From assembly GCA_947475525.1 (NCBI GenBank), contig CANJMI010000007.1, positions 1-64,000 of the forward strand: a stretch of 64,000 nucleotides of DNA. The letters run 5' to 3'. The translations under genes were made by a program, and so were the position numbers. The notes beneath the pieces were generated by a model that saw only the letters and a list, made by a program, of their open reading frames with translations, was not told the DNA's origin and ran no database searches. The stretch is from Polyangiaceae bacterium. Lineage in GTDB: Bacteria; Myxococcota_A; Polyangia; Polyangiales; Polyangiaceae. Positions 1 through 9,624 of this stretch are shown here, piece after piece; within the stretch, counting starts at the first letter, position 1; every line of letters starts with the position of its first letter.

Positions 1-2
1 AC

Positions 3-242
3 TGGACGCCCGTCGACGAGGTCTACTTGAATCCAGACAAACCACAGTCCAAACTTCGCAACGCGCACGCTCTGAAACGCGTCGTGAAGCACGTAGCCAA
101 GGAAAACACTCTGGCCGACCGTGGTAGTCAGACCGCACCCTCAGCAACGCATACGCTCACCTCGAAGCGAGCGACAGAGTCGTCGGCTCCAAGAGTTACG
201 CCGAGCGCGCAATCGCGTCAGGAGCGGGTCGCCACGGCTTGA
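3..242 (+). CDS. C-terminal end of an unrecognised protein (5' end outside the window)
   Basis: The frame is open from the left edge and stops at 242, giving about 79 residues. The first part (WTPVDEVYLNPDKP, then a basic helix-like stretch) looks like genuine protein. The last 45 residues are Ser/Thr/Arg-rich and probably disordered. I recognise no family. It converges with the YkgJ-type gene downstream, 71 bases away. An internal TTG at 27 could be mistaken for a start, but the frame extends further upstream. Function unknown; the call rests only on composition and an open frame. Confidence 0.4.
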   Translation, partial: WTPVDEVYLNPDKPQSKLRNAHALKRVVKHVAKENTLADRGSQTAPSATHTLTSKRATESSAPRVTPSAQSRQERVATA

Positions 243-313
243 ATTTTCATCCGACAACAATGTTGACACTCACCGTGAGGCTTGCTCGAGTAGCCGCCCA
301 GCCGGGTGCCCGT

Positions 314-844
314 TTAACTCGAACGCGTAGGAGTCGTGGACGACGACGCCTGACCGACCGCAAAGAGAGAGCGCAGCTCGACCCGTCTCAGCGCCCGACC
401 GCCCTCGGCTTGTAGCTCGCGCAACGCCTGCTCGAAGGGTCCGAGTGTCCAGCATGCCTCGGCAGGAAGCAGCTCGAGCGGCTCGCCGTGATCATTGAGC
501 GGGCAGATGTCGCGTCGCTCGACCGGCTCTTCATCCGCCCCCTCGTCGAGCCAGCGCAGCGGCAAGCCTTGCGTTCGACAAACATACGGACGGTGCTGGT
601 AGATACGGCATGAGCCATCCACGTCAAGGAACGCGCAGGCGCCTTCGGGATGAGGCGTCCCGTAGGCGAGCAGCTCGGCGTGCTCGCGCGCAATGACCTC
701 GGCTTCGACCTCGAAGACGCCAAGCCCATCGACGCAGCAGTCTGCGCAGCCGCGCCGGCATTGCAAGCGCTCGCGATGAAGCTCCGCGATCGGCAACGCC
801 GCCTCGTCGACGAGGACATGCAAACGACGGAGGCGCGCGCCCAT
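314..844 (-). CDS. YkgJ-type cysteine-cluster (putative Fe/Zn-binding) protein
   Basis: A 176-residue protein with the cysteine cluster of the YkgJ/UPF0153 family. The spacing is Cys29-x3-Cys33-x2-Cys36-Cys37, followed by Cys70, Cys79 and Cys89 in the context CRIYQHRPYVCR, which matches the family pattern 'C.iY..RP..CR'. Family members are thought to chelate iron or zinc; the true role is not established. I prefer the ATG at 844; a GTG at 865 would add seven residues. The gene is alone on its strand. It looks intact, and the C-terminal ~25 residues are low-complexity Ser/Thr. Confidence 0.8.
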   Translation of the reverse strand: MGARLRRLHVLVDEAALPIAELHRERLQCRRGCADCCVDGLGVFEVEAEVIAREHAELLAYGTPHPEGACAFLDVDGSCRIYQHRPYVCRTQGLPLRWLDEGADEEPVERRDICPLNDHGEPLELLPAEACWTLGPFEQALRELQAEGGRALRRVELRSLFAVGQASSSTTPTRSS

Positions 845-865
845 ACGATGGAAGGATAGCAGCAC

Positions 866-1368
866 TTCGTGTGGGGAGCCTGGGCGAATGGCGCCAACCC
901 GTTAAGGACTCCGGAGAGCCATCGCCGCAGTACTTGGCGTCAATGCGGGTGTTAACGGAGATGTCGTTGCGCGTTGCGTTTTGGCAGTTGCTGGAGTTGT
1001 CAACGTCGCGTGAGACAGCCTCGATGAAGGGGACCTCGGTGGCGGGGGCCTTCGCGCGGACACTCCGCTAACCTCGGGCAACGCGGCGGGCGCATCCGCG
1101 CCGATGGCGTTATGGTTTTCGGCGGCGGAGCTGCATGACGCCGGGGTGCTGATGCGCCGCAAGCTGTGGCGCGACACCGCAGCGAAGTTGGGCTTTGCGG
1201 AGCGCCGGCATCGCTCTCGGCTGACTTTCGCGGCCAACTCGGACGACCGCCACATTCGCTGGTCTTCAGCGAAAATCTTCACTACGCGTGCCGCTGGCGA
1301 GCGGCGGCTTGCCGCGTGATTCGTGTCCCTAACTTTTTGAGTCGAACGCGCGTTTCCCCGGAGACTTC
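866..1368. other. Intergenic stretch without a supportable gene
   Basis: About 500 bases between the YkgJ-type gene and vgrG. Short frames exist on both strands (for example minus 902-1282 and plus 1104-1319), but none shows a recognisable motif, a ribosome binding site or a protein-like composition. One minus frame near 940-1040 encodes an Asn/Asp-rich peptide with two Cys but has no start codon and meets a stop at its upstream end, so at most it is a gene remnant. It should hold the promoter of the vgrG island; I could not pick out a convincing sigma-54 or sigma-70 site. Confidence 0.4.
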
Positions 1369-2838
1369 ATGACGACAACGCGGCAGGTACGCAGTTACAT
1401 CGAGACGGACGGTGTGCGCTGGCCGGGTTGCCACCTGCAGCGCGTGACCGGGCGGGAGTCGATAGGTGAGCTTTTCACGTTCACGATCGAGGTCGCCGCA
1501 GATCTTCACGGTGACCTTGCCGATACCGCAGTGCCCGGGCAGCGAGCGACCCTCGTGTTTCAGCGAGAGGGGCTGGATGTTCGGCGTGTGCATGGGGCGA
1601 TCGTTCGCGTCGCGCTCCGCTTCGAACAGGAGGGCGAACGCTGCGTCTATCGGATTGAACTCGCGCCTCGTGCGCAGCAACTCGCGCTCGTCGAGGCGCA
1701 AGAGGTTTATCTCGATCGCTCGGTGCCCGATATCCTTCGGGACAAGCTCGAGCTGCACGGCTTTACGGATGACGACTTCGAGCTGCGGCTCGGCTCCAGC
1801 TATCCACAGCGCGATTTCGTCGTTCAATACGGCGAGACGGACCTCGCGTTCATCTCGCGCCTCGCCGAGGACGCCGGCATCAGCCTCTTCGTCGAACAAG
1901 GTGAGACGGTCGATCGGATCGTCTTTACCGACTGGGTGAATGGCTTTGGAGAACGCAGCTCGTCTCTGCCACTCGCCTACGTCGGGCAGGCTGAGGAGGA
2001 AGGCGTGTACGATCTCGAGATCGAAACGGGGCTCATTCCCGGTTCGTTCTACGTGAGGGACTACAACTACCGCAATCCTCTGCTGGAGCCGCTCGGCGTG
2101 CACCACCTCGAGGGCGAGACAGCCGGCGGCGTCGTCGACTACGGGGCGCACGTTCGTACGCCGGAGGAGGCGACCGCGCTTGCAACCATACGGGCCGAGG
2201 AGCGGCACTGCCGAAAGGTCGTCCACCGTGCCGTCGCGACGAGCCTCGAGCTTTCAGCCGGACTGCGTATCCACATCGCCCATTGCCCTGCCCTCGACGG
2301 GAGTCGACCCTTGCTCATCGAGCGGGTCGAGCACGACCTCGCTGCCGCTGTTGACGGCCCAAGCGAGGAACCGAACTTCGTCTATCGCGCGCGCATCACC
2401 GCCGTCGCCGGGGATGCGCCCTATCGACCGGTCCGGCGCGCCCCGCGACCCAAGATGCCGGCGGTCGTCACGGGCATCGTGCAACCCGATCCCGCGGGCG
2501 TGGTCGGCGGTCACGCGATCCTTTCCGACGATGGGCGCTACTGGGTGCAGCTCCATTTCGACACCTACAAAGAGCCGTTACAGAAGGCCTCGGCCCCCAT
2601 TCGCATGGCGCAGCCTTTCGCGGGGTATGGCAATGGGATGCACTTTCCGCTGGTGCCCGGCACCGAGGTGCTGATCGCCTTTGCCAATGGCGATCCCGAT
2701 CGACCCGTCATCCTTGCAGCGGTTCCCAACCGGGTGTCGCCGTCGCCGGTCACCGCCGCCGACTCGAATCAGAATCGAATACGCACGAACGCCGGCATCG
2801 TCATCGAATTTGGTGCCGTCGAGACCCCTATCACCTGA
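1369..2838 (+). CDS. vgrG: Type VI secretion tip protein VgrG (short form)
   Basis: 489 residues. VgrG trimers form the spike of the contractile T6SS needle. Residues 1-330 match the gp27-like hub: a beta-domain start, then 'YPQRDFVVQYGETDLAFISRLAEDAG', the family hallmark (positions about 143-168). Residues about 365-470 are the gp5-like OB fold (YWVQLHFD, MHFPLVPGTEVLIAF, GDPDRPVILAAVPN). The usual beta-helical tail is missing: the protein stops about 20 residues after the OB fold, just where NRIRT normally leads into it. The next gene may supply that part. It heads a + strand island with DUF2169, DUF3540 and PAAR-like genes. No core tss genes are in the window, so the secretion machine must be elsewhere. 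Confidence 0.93.
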   Translation: MTTTRQVRSYIETDGVRWPGCHLQRVTGRESIGELFTFTIEVAADLHGDLADTAVPGQRATLVFQREGLDVRRVHGAIVRVALRFEQEGERCVYRIELAPRAQQLALVEAQEVYLDRSVPDILRDKLELHGFTDDDFELRLGSSYPQRDFVVQYGETDLAFISRLAEDAGISLFVEQGETVDRIVFTDWVNGFGERSSSLPLAYVGQAEEEGVYDLEIETGLIPGSFYVRDYNYRNPLLEPLGVHHLEGETAGGVVDYGAHVRTPEEATALATIRAEERHCRKVVHRAVATSLELSAGLRIHIAHCPALDGSRPLLIERVEHDLAAAVDGPSEEPNFVYRARITAVAGDAPYRPVRRAPRPKMPAVVTGIVQPDPAGVVGGHAILSDDGRYWVQLHFDTYKEPLQKASAPIRMAQPFAGYGNGMHFPLVPGTEVLIAFANGDPDRPVILAAVPNRVSPSPVTAADSNQNRIRTNAGIVIEFGAVETPIT

Positions 2839-2885
2839 TCCTCGTCGATTGGCAGACGCACCTCCGAGCGCAACCTGGAGCCCTC

Positions 2886-4742
2886 ATGACCACCGCTGAA
2901 ACAAAGACCGTGCCGCCCTTCGCCTCGGGTGCGGGGACGACACACACGACGCAATCCGGCACGCTGACGGATCCGCAGCGACTTCGCATCTACGTCCCGA
3001 CGGCCGATGCGAAGGTCGTGCTCGGCCTCACCGAGGAGGGCCACCAGGGCGTCATGCTCAGCATGGAGACCGACGTCTACCGAGAGTCTGTGGGCGGAGT
3101 GGTTTCCCGGGTCATGGCCAAGGGCGCCATGGTCCTCGGCGTAGACGACCGCGGATTCGTCGGCATGCGTACCATCGTCGACCACGGCAACATTTACCTC
3201 AGCGCGACGGGCGCCGCCGATATCGGCTCGAGCTATCAACACTCCGCGCGCCTCGCCTCCATTGTCAGTACGGCTATCAACTTGAGCCGTGCATTGCTGC
3301 TCTGGCATTCGAAGCGTTACGTGGGACATGACGCCAAGCTGACTACGGTGCTGGCCACGGGTGAGCTCGCGATCGACGCTATCGGGGCCGTTGCTTCGCC
3401 AGTCGGCGGCGGCCTTGCGGGAATATTTAACTTTGATTTATTGAAGAGCGGCAATGTCGGGCTGTTTGGCGCCCAGAGCGTCAGGTTGGACAGCCTCTTG
3501 AGCGTCTCGACGTCGTCGGCTGTGTTCAATTCGATGAGTGCCGGACTCAGCGCATCGGTGAACAGCCTCGTCTCCGCAGGTGTGAACGGCGGCGCTACCG
3601 CCAGCGTTACCGGAGGGTACTCGGTGTCGCTAAGCGCGCCGACCGTTACGGTGATGGGTTCGGTGGATTCAAAACTCGGCTCCTCGGTGGGCACGACGAC
3701 GATCGCCGCGCCTTGTATTATCATTGGCAACAAGACCCATAAGGGCACGGCCGCTACCACCTTTACCGGAATCGTCGACCCGACCACCGATGTATGGATC
3801 CGCGCTGCGGAGTACCTCGAGGTCGGCGTGCCGCGCGGGATTGCTCCGCCGGAAACTCCATTGGACTACGTGAAGGATGGCCACCTCATCGGGCACCTAG
3901 GCGCCCCGGCCGGCCTGATGGTGACCCGGATGCACGCGAGCCTTAGCGGGAGCGAGAACGCAAGCGTCCGACTGGGTAACGGGGTCGTTGCACGCAGCGG
4001 TAAGAGCTTGATGCGCCTCACGGCTGCCAAAATGCAGCTCGGTCGAACCCTTGCACCCGATCTCGCGACGGACACCGCCATTGCGGCCGCGCGACTGGCC
4101 TATAACACCGCGATGGGTGAGGCCTCGGGACTGGTCAATCAGGCGAGTCGCGTTTGGGAGAAGGCCAAAGCCGCAGGTGCAGCGGGGGCCGTGGTGACGG
4201 TTGCGCAAGCGCTGGCTTTGGCAGGGGGTGCGGCGGGGGCTGGAGCGGGATTTGGCGCTTATAGCGGCGACCGGGAGGGCGAGGCGGGTGCCGAGGCCGG
4301 CGCGGGGTTCGGCGCGACGGCGGGGGCTGTCATCGGGAGCGTGGGCACGATCATCGGGCTAGGCATGGTGGCAATGAAGGTTGCCGGCCAGGCTCAGAAG
4401 GCTGCGCAGCTCATTGCAAAGAACGCCTACGTCACGGCCGTGAACGGCGCCTTGACCGCTGGGGCCACGGCCGCGGTGCTCGATCCGTCCGGCCCACAAG
4501 TTATTATTAAAAACGGTTGCGTCACGATCTCGTGCGGACCGAATTCGAGCATCAAGGTCACGCCAAGCGGGGTTGTCATCAAGGGTCTTAAGGTTGACCT
4601 GAACGACATCTCCGCCCTTCCGCCCGCGACGCCTGCGGTCCCCGAAGTGCCTATCCCCGATATTCCGGAAGCGGCAATGATTGTGGGGGGCCCGCCGCCG
4701 AGTTCTTTCCTCGAAGGCCTCATTGACGCAGCTCCGTTTTGA
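2886..4742 (+). CDS. VgrG-tail-like protein of the T6SS island
   Basis: 618 residues with a GGAG ribosome binding site about 8 bases before the ATG. Residues about 28-110 (LRIYVPTADAKVVLGLTEEG and following) resemble the region that follows the OB fold in full-length VgrG proteins, so this may be the spike shaft encoded as a separate polypeptide. The middle is rich in short Ser/Gly/Val beta-like repeats. Residues about 430-490 form a Gly/Ala-rich hydrophobic segment with GAGAG patterns, possibly membrane-interacting. Residues 525-560 return to a beta-helix-like pattern (VIIKNGCVTISCGPNSSIKV). The position between vgrG and the DUF2169 gene argues for a needle-tip or cargo role. It is not a frameshifted part of vgrG, since it has its own start signals. 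A toxin activity cannot be excluded. Confidence 0.6.
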   Translation: MTTAETKTVPPFASGAGTTHTTQSGTLTDPQRLRIYVPTADAKVVLGLTEEGHQGVMLSMETDVYRESVGGVVSRVMAKGAMVLGVDDRGFVGMRTIVDHGNIYLSATGAADIGSSYQHSARLASIVSTAINLSRALLLWHSKRYVGHDAKLTTVLATGELAIDAIGAVASPVGGGLAGIFNFDLLKSGNVGLFGAQSVRLDSLLSVSTSSAVFNSMSAGLSASVNSLVSAGVNGGATASVTGGYSVSLSAPTVTVMGSVDSKLGSSVGTTTIAAPCIIIGNKTHKGTAATTFTGIVDPTTDVWIRAAEYLEVGVPRGIAPPETPLDYVKDGHLIGHLGAPAGLMVTRMHASLSGSENASVRLGNGVVARSGKSLMRLTAAKMQLGRTLAPDLATDTAIAAARLAYNTAMGEASGLVNQASRVWEKAKAAGAAGAVVTVAQALALAGGAAGAGAGFGAYSGDREGEAGAEAGAGFGATAGAVIGSVGTIIGLGMVAMKVAGQAQKAAQLIAKNAYVTAVNGALTAGATAAVLDPSGPQVIIKNGCVTISCGPNSSIKVTPSGVVIKGLKVDLNDISALPPATPAVPEVPIPDIPEAAMIVGGPPPSSFLEGLIDAAPF

Positions 4743-4782
4743 CGAAGCGTGCGCGAAGCTAAGCCCTCAGGTATCCCATCCC

Positions 4783-7476
4783 ATGCCCGTTCAACCTCTG
4801 AACGACACCGTGCTCGCCCTCGGTTTTGTCGCCAACCGTGTACGGCCGGGCGCCTTCGATTTGACCACCATCGTCAAGGGGCGTTTCCGCATCCTCGCGA
4901 GCCAACGTTCTGTGCCGCTCGAACGTCCCTTGCTCGCCGGCGACGTTTTCACCGACGACGACGCGCCTTCGAGTCTTCGCTATGCCTCGGACTTCGCGCC
5001 CTTCAAGCCCCACGCCGATATCACGATGGTCGGGACGTGCCATGCTCCTGCGGGCAAGAAGCTATTGCGGCAGCGAGTGACCTTCGGCCTTGGCACCTTC
5101 ACAAAGGCCCTCGTCGTCCACGGTGATCGCCATTACGTGACGGGTCCGAATGGTCAGCGGGTCCCCTCTGAGCCGCTGCCCTTCGAGACGATGCCGTTGC
5201 AATGGGAGCGCGCGTTCGGTGGCGAGGGCTTTGCGCCGAATCCTATCGGGCTCGGCTATGCGCACGCCGCGAACACGGAAGGCGAGGAGGAACTTGCGAG
5301 TGCCGGTCGAGTGCCGAATCTCGAGTTCCTGGGCACTCCTATCCTTTCGCGCGATGAGCGCCCGGAGCCGGCAAGCTTCGGCCCAATCCCTTTGCAGTGG
5401 GCCGTTCGCTCGTCCAAAGCCGCTACCTACGATGCGGCCTGGCTCGCTAAGGATTGGCCGTATTTACCTGCCGATTTCGATTGGTCCACCTTCAATGCCG
5501 CGACCCGCGATCAGCGCGTCGGCTACCTCCGTGGCGACGAGACCTTGACGCTGGAGGGCGTGCATCCCGAATACCCGAAACTCGAATCGAGCTTACCAGG
5601 GCTGCGGCCGCGGTGTTTTTTCCGACAGCGAATCGGCGACGAAGAGGTCATTGTTGAGGCCGCGCTACGGCTCGATACCGCGCACGTCGACGCGGACACG
5701 ATGGAGCTGGTCTTGGTGTGGCGCGGGCTCTTGCCCATCTCGACCCGAGACGCGGATGAGGTGACGCAGGCTTTGCTCGTCGTCGAGGCGCTGTCCGAGC
5801 CGGCACTTCCGCGAGAGACCTACGTTGAGCACCGTTCCTGGACCCCACTTGCGGCAGCGGACGAAGGACTCCAGCAGCCGGAGGCGCCACCGCCTGCGCC
5901 GCGAGGACCGGCGGCCGGACCAAAGCCGGAGCTCGATCCGGGCGAGCAGGAGGTTCTGCGTGCGGCTCGTGCCGACCTCGAAAAGGTGGGCACCGATCCG
6001 GCGCTCTTGGCGCGCCTCGAAGGGGTGACGAGCTCCACGGCCTTCGTGTCGATCGTGCTCGCGGCGATGGCGCCAAGCGACGAGGCCGGGATTGCCACGG
6101 CGACGGTGGCGGCAGCGAATGAGAACGCCGGTGATGCGCCCCCCGCGACGCCAGGATTGAGCGAGCGTCGCAAGGAGGCGCGCGCGCTGATGGCTGCCGA
6201 GCTCGAGGAAGAGCGCAAAAACCTGGTAAAGGCCGGCGCCGATCCCGCACTCTTGAAGAAGCTCGAGAGCGAGGACACGCGTTACGGATTTCTCCGTGTT
6301 TGCATTGGGGCCATGCCGCCGCCGCAATCGCCGGCCGAGCAGACCCAGCGCGATGAACTGATGCGGTCGATTGGCGAAGCAGAGCGCCTCGCGCACGACA
6401 CCGAGCTCGCCGAGGAAGCCGCCGAGCGGGCTCCCCGTGGCGAGCGCCTTAGCAAGGAAGAAGTGCTGGCCATGCTGGCAACCGGCGGCTCGCTTGCCGG
6501 AGCCAATCTCACCGGGCTCGATCTCACCGGGGTCGATTTTCGCGCGGCGAATCTCACCGAGACGAAGCTCGACCGCGCAATTCTCGTCGGCGCTTTGCTC
6601 GCGAAGACCGACCTCACCCGGGCATCGCTACGCTTCGCCAATCTGCGCGGCGCCATCCTCGACGAGGCCGTGGCCAGCGGCGTAGACATGAGCGGCGCCA
6701 ATCTCGCGGAAGCCAGCCTTCGTGGGGCCGTGCTCTCGAACGCGCATCTCGGCGACACCGATTTTTCGAATGCACGGCTCGAGCGCGCGGAGCTCACCGC
6801 CGTCGAGCTGACGGGCGCTAAGCTCGCGGGCGCGGTGCTCGACGGGGCGGCGCTGAACGATGCGCTGCTCACCCGTGTGAACCTCGAGGGGGCGTCGCTC
6901 GTGAAGGCGTCTCTTCGCAACGTGACGCTCGCGGAGGCCAACCTCGTGCGAGCCACGCTCACGTGCGCGATCCTAAATGGGTCGAGCCTGTCAGGGGCTC
7001 AATTCGACGAGGCCAACCTCTCGGAGGCGCATCTCGAGGGCGCGACCGGCGAGGGCGTTTCGTTCGTCGGCGCGAAGCTCGTCAATCTGCGCGCCGCAGG
7101 GATCACGCTTGCGCAAGCCCGCCTCGCAGGTTGCGACGCCTCGGGCTCGAATTGGTCGCGCGCGGCGCTCACGAGCGCGGACTTCACCGAGGCCACGTTG
7201 ACCAAGGCGAACCTAAGCGAGGCCTCGGTCGCACGCGCGACCTTTCATCGGGCGAAGCTCGACGAGAGCAACTTCGCCAAGGCGAACCTCACGATGGCGC
7301 GGCTCACCAAGGTCAATGGCTTTCGGGCACGCTTTGCTGGCGCGAGGCTGACGGCCGCCGACTGCCGGTCGAGCAATTTCTTCGAGTGCGATTTCTTCGA
7401 GGCCGTGACCGATCAAACGATGTTCGACGGCGCGATCCTCGACCGAACCATCCTCGCGCTAAGGCGCCCCTCGTGA
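4783..7476 (+). CDS. DUF2169 domain protein with C-terminal pentapeptide repeats
   Basis: 897 residues. The start at ATG 4783 (MPVQPLNDTVLALG) is chosen because the DUF2169 domain begins there; a longer frame from 4681 would overlap the previous gene. Residues 1-330 show DUF2169 hallmarks: FAPFKPHADITMVGTCHAP, VHGDRHYV, and MPLQWERAFGGEG followed by NPIGLGYA. DUF2169 proteins travel with VgrG and PAAR genes and are thought to act as adaptors or chaperones for tip cargo. Residues about 390-600 are charged and helical, with two similar 'ADLEKVGTDPALLARLEGV'-type segments. From about 600 to the end there are A(N/D)L-type pentapeptide repeats, predicted to form a right-handed quadrilateral beta-helix. 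Its stop overlaps the GTG of the next gene (GTGA). Confidence 0.85.
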   Translation: MPVQPLNDTVLALGFVANRVRPGAFDLTTIVKGRFRILASQRSVPLERPLLAGDVFTDDDAPSSLRYASDFAPFKPHADITMVGTCHAPAGKKLLRQRVTFGLGTFTKALVVHGDRHYVTGPNGQRVPSEPLPFETMPLQWERAFGGEGFAPNPIGLGYAHAANTEGEEELASAGRVPNLEFLGTPILSRDERPEPASFGPIPLQWAVRSSKAATYDAAWLAKDWPYLPADFDWSTFNAATRDQRVGYLRGDETLTLEGVHPEYPKLESSLPGLRPRCFFRQRIGDEEVIVEAALRLDTAHVDADTMELVLVWRGLLPISTRDADEVTQALLVVEALSEPALPRETYVEHRSWTPLAAADEGLQQPEAPPPAPRGPAAGPKPELDPGEQEVLRAARADLEKVGTDPALLARLEGVTSSTAFVSIVLAAMAPSDEAGIATATVAAANENAGDAPPATPGLSERRKEARALMAAELEEERKNLVKAGADPALLKKLESEDTRYGFLRVCIGAMPPPQSPAEQTQRDELMRSIGEAERLAHDTELAEEAAERAPRGERLSKEEVLAMLATGGSLAGANLTGLDLTGVDFRAANLTETKLDRAILVGALLAKTDLTRASLRFANLRGAILDEAVASGVDMSGANLAEASLRGAVLSNAHLGDTDFSNARLERAELTAVELTGAKLAGAVLDGAALNDALLTRVNLEGASLVKASLRNVTLAEANLVRATLTCAILNGSSLSGAQFDEANLSEAHLEGATGEGVSFVGAKLVNLRAAGITLAQARLAGCDASGSNWSRAALTSADFTEATLTKANLSEASVARATFHRAKLDESNFAKANLTMARLTKVNGFRARFAGARLTAADCRSSNFFECDFFEAVTDQTMFDGAILDRTILALRRPS

Positions 7477-9569
7477 GCCGATTGAATACTTCCGAAGCCG
7501 AGCGCGCGCGTCTCCTCATGGCCGCTCGAATGGGTACGCCGCTCGAGCCCGCGTTCGTCGTCGAGGCTGACCTCGGCGGGATCTCTCTACCGGGCGCAAA
7601 ACTCGCCGGAGTAGGTTTTTACCGATCAAAACTCTCCGAGGCGAACCTCGACGGAGCCGATCTATCGACGGCGATTCTCATCTGCTGCGACCTCGAGCGG
7701 GTGAAGTTGACGCGCGCGACTCTTTGCCAGGCGATCCTCTCCGGCGACGACGTTTCGGCGGTGGGCGCGGCTATCTCCCCAGCGGACGGCGCCCAAACGG
7801 AGGGCGCCGAGGCGCAAGGCGTTGGCGGCTTCGTCAAAGGAGTCCTGCGCGCGTGCCACGCCCAGCTTGAAGGCGCGGATCTCACGGGCGCCGCGCTCGA
7901 AGGGGTCGACCTCAGCGAAGCCAACCTGATCGACGCGAACCTGAGCGGCGCGACCTTCATGCGCTGCGTGTTTCATGGGGCGACACTCGTGGGTGCTCGT
8001 CTCGATGACGCTCGCTTCATCGACTGCGATCTCTCGGGGGCCGATCTCTCGCGCGCATCGCTCGTGGGCACGCAGCTCGATGGCTGTTCGCTTCGCGGCG
8101 TGACCTTCGAGGCCGCGCAGCTGGTCGAGGCCGTGTTCCTTCGTTGCGATTTGCGCGATGCACGCTTTGTGGGCAGCGTCCTCGACGCGACCTCGTTCCA
8201 AGCGGTCGTGCCGCGCGAGCTCCCGCTGCTCGGCGCTACCGTCAAGCGCCTACGCGGCAGCGGGCTCGACCTCAAGGGGCTCTTGACGCTCGCCGGTAAC
8301 CAAGCGGGCGGCGTCTTTGCCGACTGCGATCTCGCTCGGATGGATCTCACGGGCGCATCCTTCGAGGGCGCGGATTTTACCAAGGCCAACCTCGAAGGCG
8401 TGGATCTCCATGGGGTCAATCTTTCGGGCGCCGACCTGACCGACGCGAAGCTCGATGGCGCAAACCTCGAAGGCGCGAACCTCGCCCGTGCCCGGCTTAC
8501 CCGCGCCACGCTGACAAGCGCGCGCCTCCGCGGCGCAAACCTCGATGGTGCCGTGCTCGATGGCGCAAACCTCGATGGTGCCGTGCTCGAGGAGGTCAGT
8601 TTCGTGGCTGCGGTGGCGCTGAAAGCATCGCTCCGCGGCGCGCGCCTCGATCGAGCGCGGGTTCATTCGGCGAGCTTTGCAGAGGCCGATCTCACAGGCT
8701 CGACCCTGCGCTCGGCAAGCCTGATTGACTCCGATTTCTCGAGCGCAAAGTTCGAAGGCGCGTCGCTCGAGGGGGCCACGCTCGACAGCGTGATCCTGGT
8801 TGGTGCAAACCTCGACCGCGCGACGCTTACGCGGCTCTCGGCGCGCGGTGGCGATTGGCGTCAGGTGAGCATGCTCGACGCGGTCCTCGACGAGGCCAGC
8901 CTCGAGTCGCTGCAGCTCACCGGGGCGGCGATCCACGGAGCGAGTTTCGTGGGCGCTTCGATGTTTCGTGTCGACCTCACCGGCGTCGACGCGACCAGGG
9001 CCACGCTAGGCTGCAAGCGCCTCGCAGGCTCCGCCCTCGTTGGCGCGAACCTCCACGGCGCCGATCTCACGGGCTGTGATCTCGCCATGTCCGATTTCAC
9101 CGGCGCTGCGATGGACCGCGCGAAGCTCGCTCATGCCCTGGTTCAGCAGACGAACTTCGAAGGGGCGAGCCTCGAGAGCGCGAGTCTCGTCGGCGTTCGC
9201 GGCAAGGCTTCGAACTTCACCGCCGCGCGGCTCGCGAATGCCGACCTCACCTCCGCGGCGCTGCCGATGGCGTGCTTCGATGGCGCCATTCTCACCGGAA
9301 CCAAGCTCGATGGCGCAACGCTCGACCAAGCCATCCTCACCCGAGCCGACGCATCCGGCGCGAGCCTCAAGGGCGCCTCGCTCACCTATGCCGACGCCTC
9401 CCACGCGAAGCTCGTCGGCACCAACTTCGACGGGGCCGACGCCCGCTCGATGATCTTGCATGCCGCCGACGATCGCTCTGCCAACTGGCGCGACGCTCGC
9501 CGCGACGATCAGCGCGTGACCGACCCCGCACTTGCCGCCGCGGAGACCTGGCAACCGTCACCGGACTGA
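7473..9569 (+). CDS. Long pentapeptide-repeat protein
   Basis: 698 residues, almost wholly pentapeptide repeats of the A(N/D)LxG type, interrupted near residue 95 by an Asp/Ala/Gly-rich loop and near 270 by a short non-repeat segment. I chose GTG 7473 because it overlaps the previous stop by four bases (GTGA), which implies translational coupling; the frame remains open upstream only as a shadow. Pentapeptide repeats give a rod-like beta-helix. Some, such as MfpA/Qnr, mimic DNA and protect gyrase, but here T6SS neighbours make a structural, cargo or immunity role more likely. No enzymatic motif is visible. Confidence 0.8.
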   Translation: MSRLNTSEAERARLLMAARMGTPLEPAFVVEADLGGISLPGAKLAGVGFYRSKLSEANLDGADLSTAILICCDLERVKLTRATLCQAILSGDDVSAVGAAISPADGAQTEGAEAQGVGGFVKGVLRACHAQLEGADLTGAALEGVDLSEANLIDANLSGATFMRCVFHGATLVGARLDDARFIDCDLSGADLSRASLVGTQLDGCSLRGVTFEAAQLVEAVFLRCDLRDARFVGSVLDATSFQAVVPRELPLLGATVKRLRGSGLDLKGLLTLAGNQAGGVFADCDLARMDLTGASFEGADFTKANLEGVDLHGVNLSGADLTDAKLDGANLEGANLARARLTRATLTSARLRGANLDGAVLDGANLDGAVLEEVSFVAAVALKASLRGARLDRARVHSASFAEADLTGSTLRSASLIDSDFSSAKFEGASLEGATLDSVILVGANLDRATLTRLSARGGDWRQVSMLDAVLDEASLESLQLTGAAIHGASFVGASMFRVDLTGVDATRATLGCKRLAGSALVGANLHGADLTGCDLAMSDFTGAAMDRAKLAHALVQQTNFEGASLESASLVGVRGKASNFTAARLANADLTSAALPMACFDGAILTGTKLDGATLDQAILTRADASGASLKGASLTYADASHAKLVGTNFDGADARSMILHAADDRSANWRDARRDDQRVTDPALAAAETWQPSPD

Positions 9570-9624
9570 GCCTCTCCAGTCGCGTTTCAGTCCCCATTGC
9601 GCCTTCTTCTCCAAGAGCCTTCCC

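Noticed and set aside
902-1282. Minus-strand frame as a gene
   Set aside because: Ser/Thr/Pro-rich translation without motif or ribosome binding site; the + strand frames there are no better.
4681-4782. Upstream extension of the DUF2169 gene
   Set aside because: It overlaps the previous gene, and the DUF2169 domain starts at ATG 4783.
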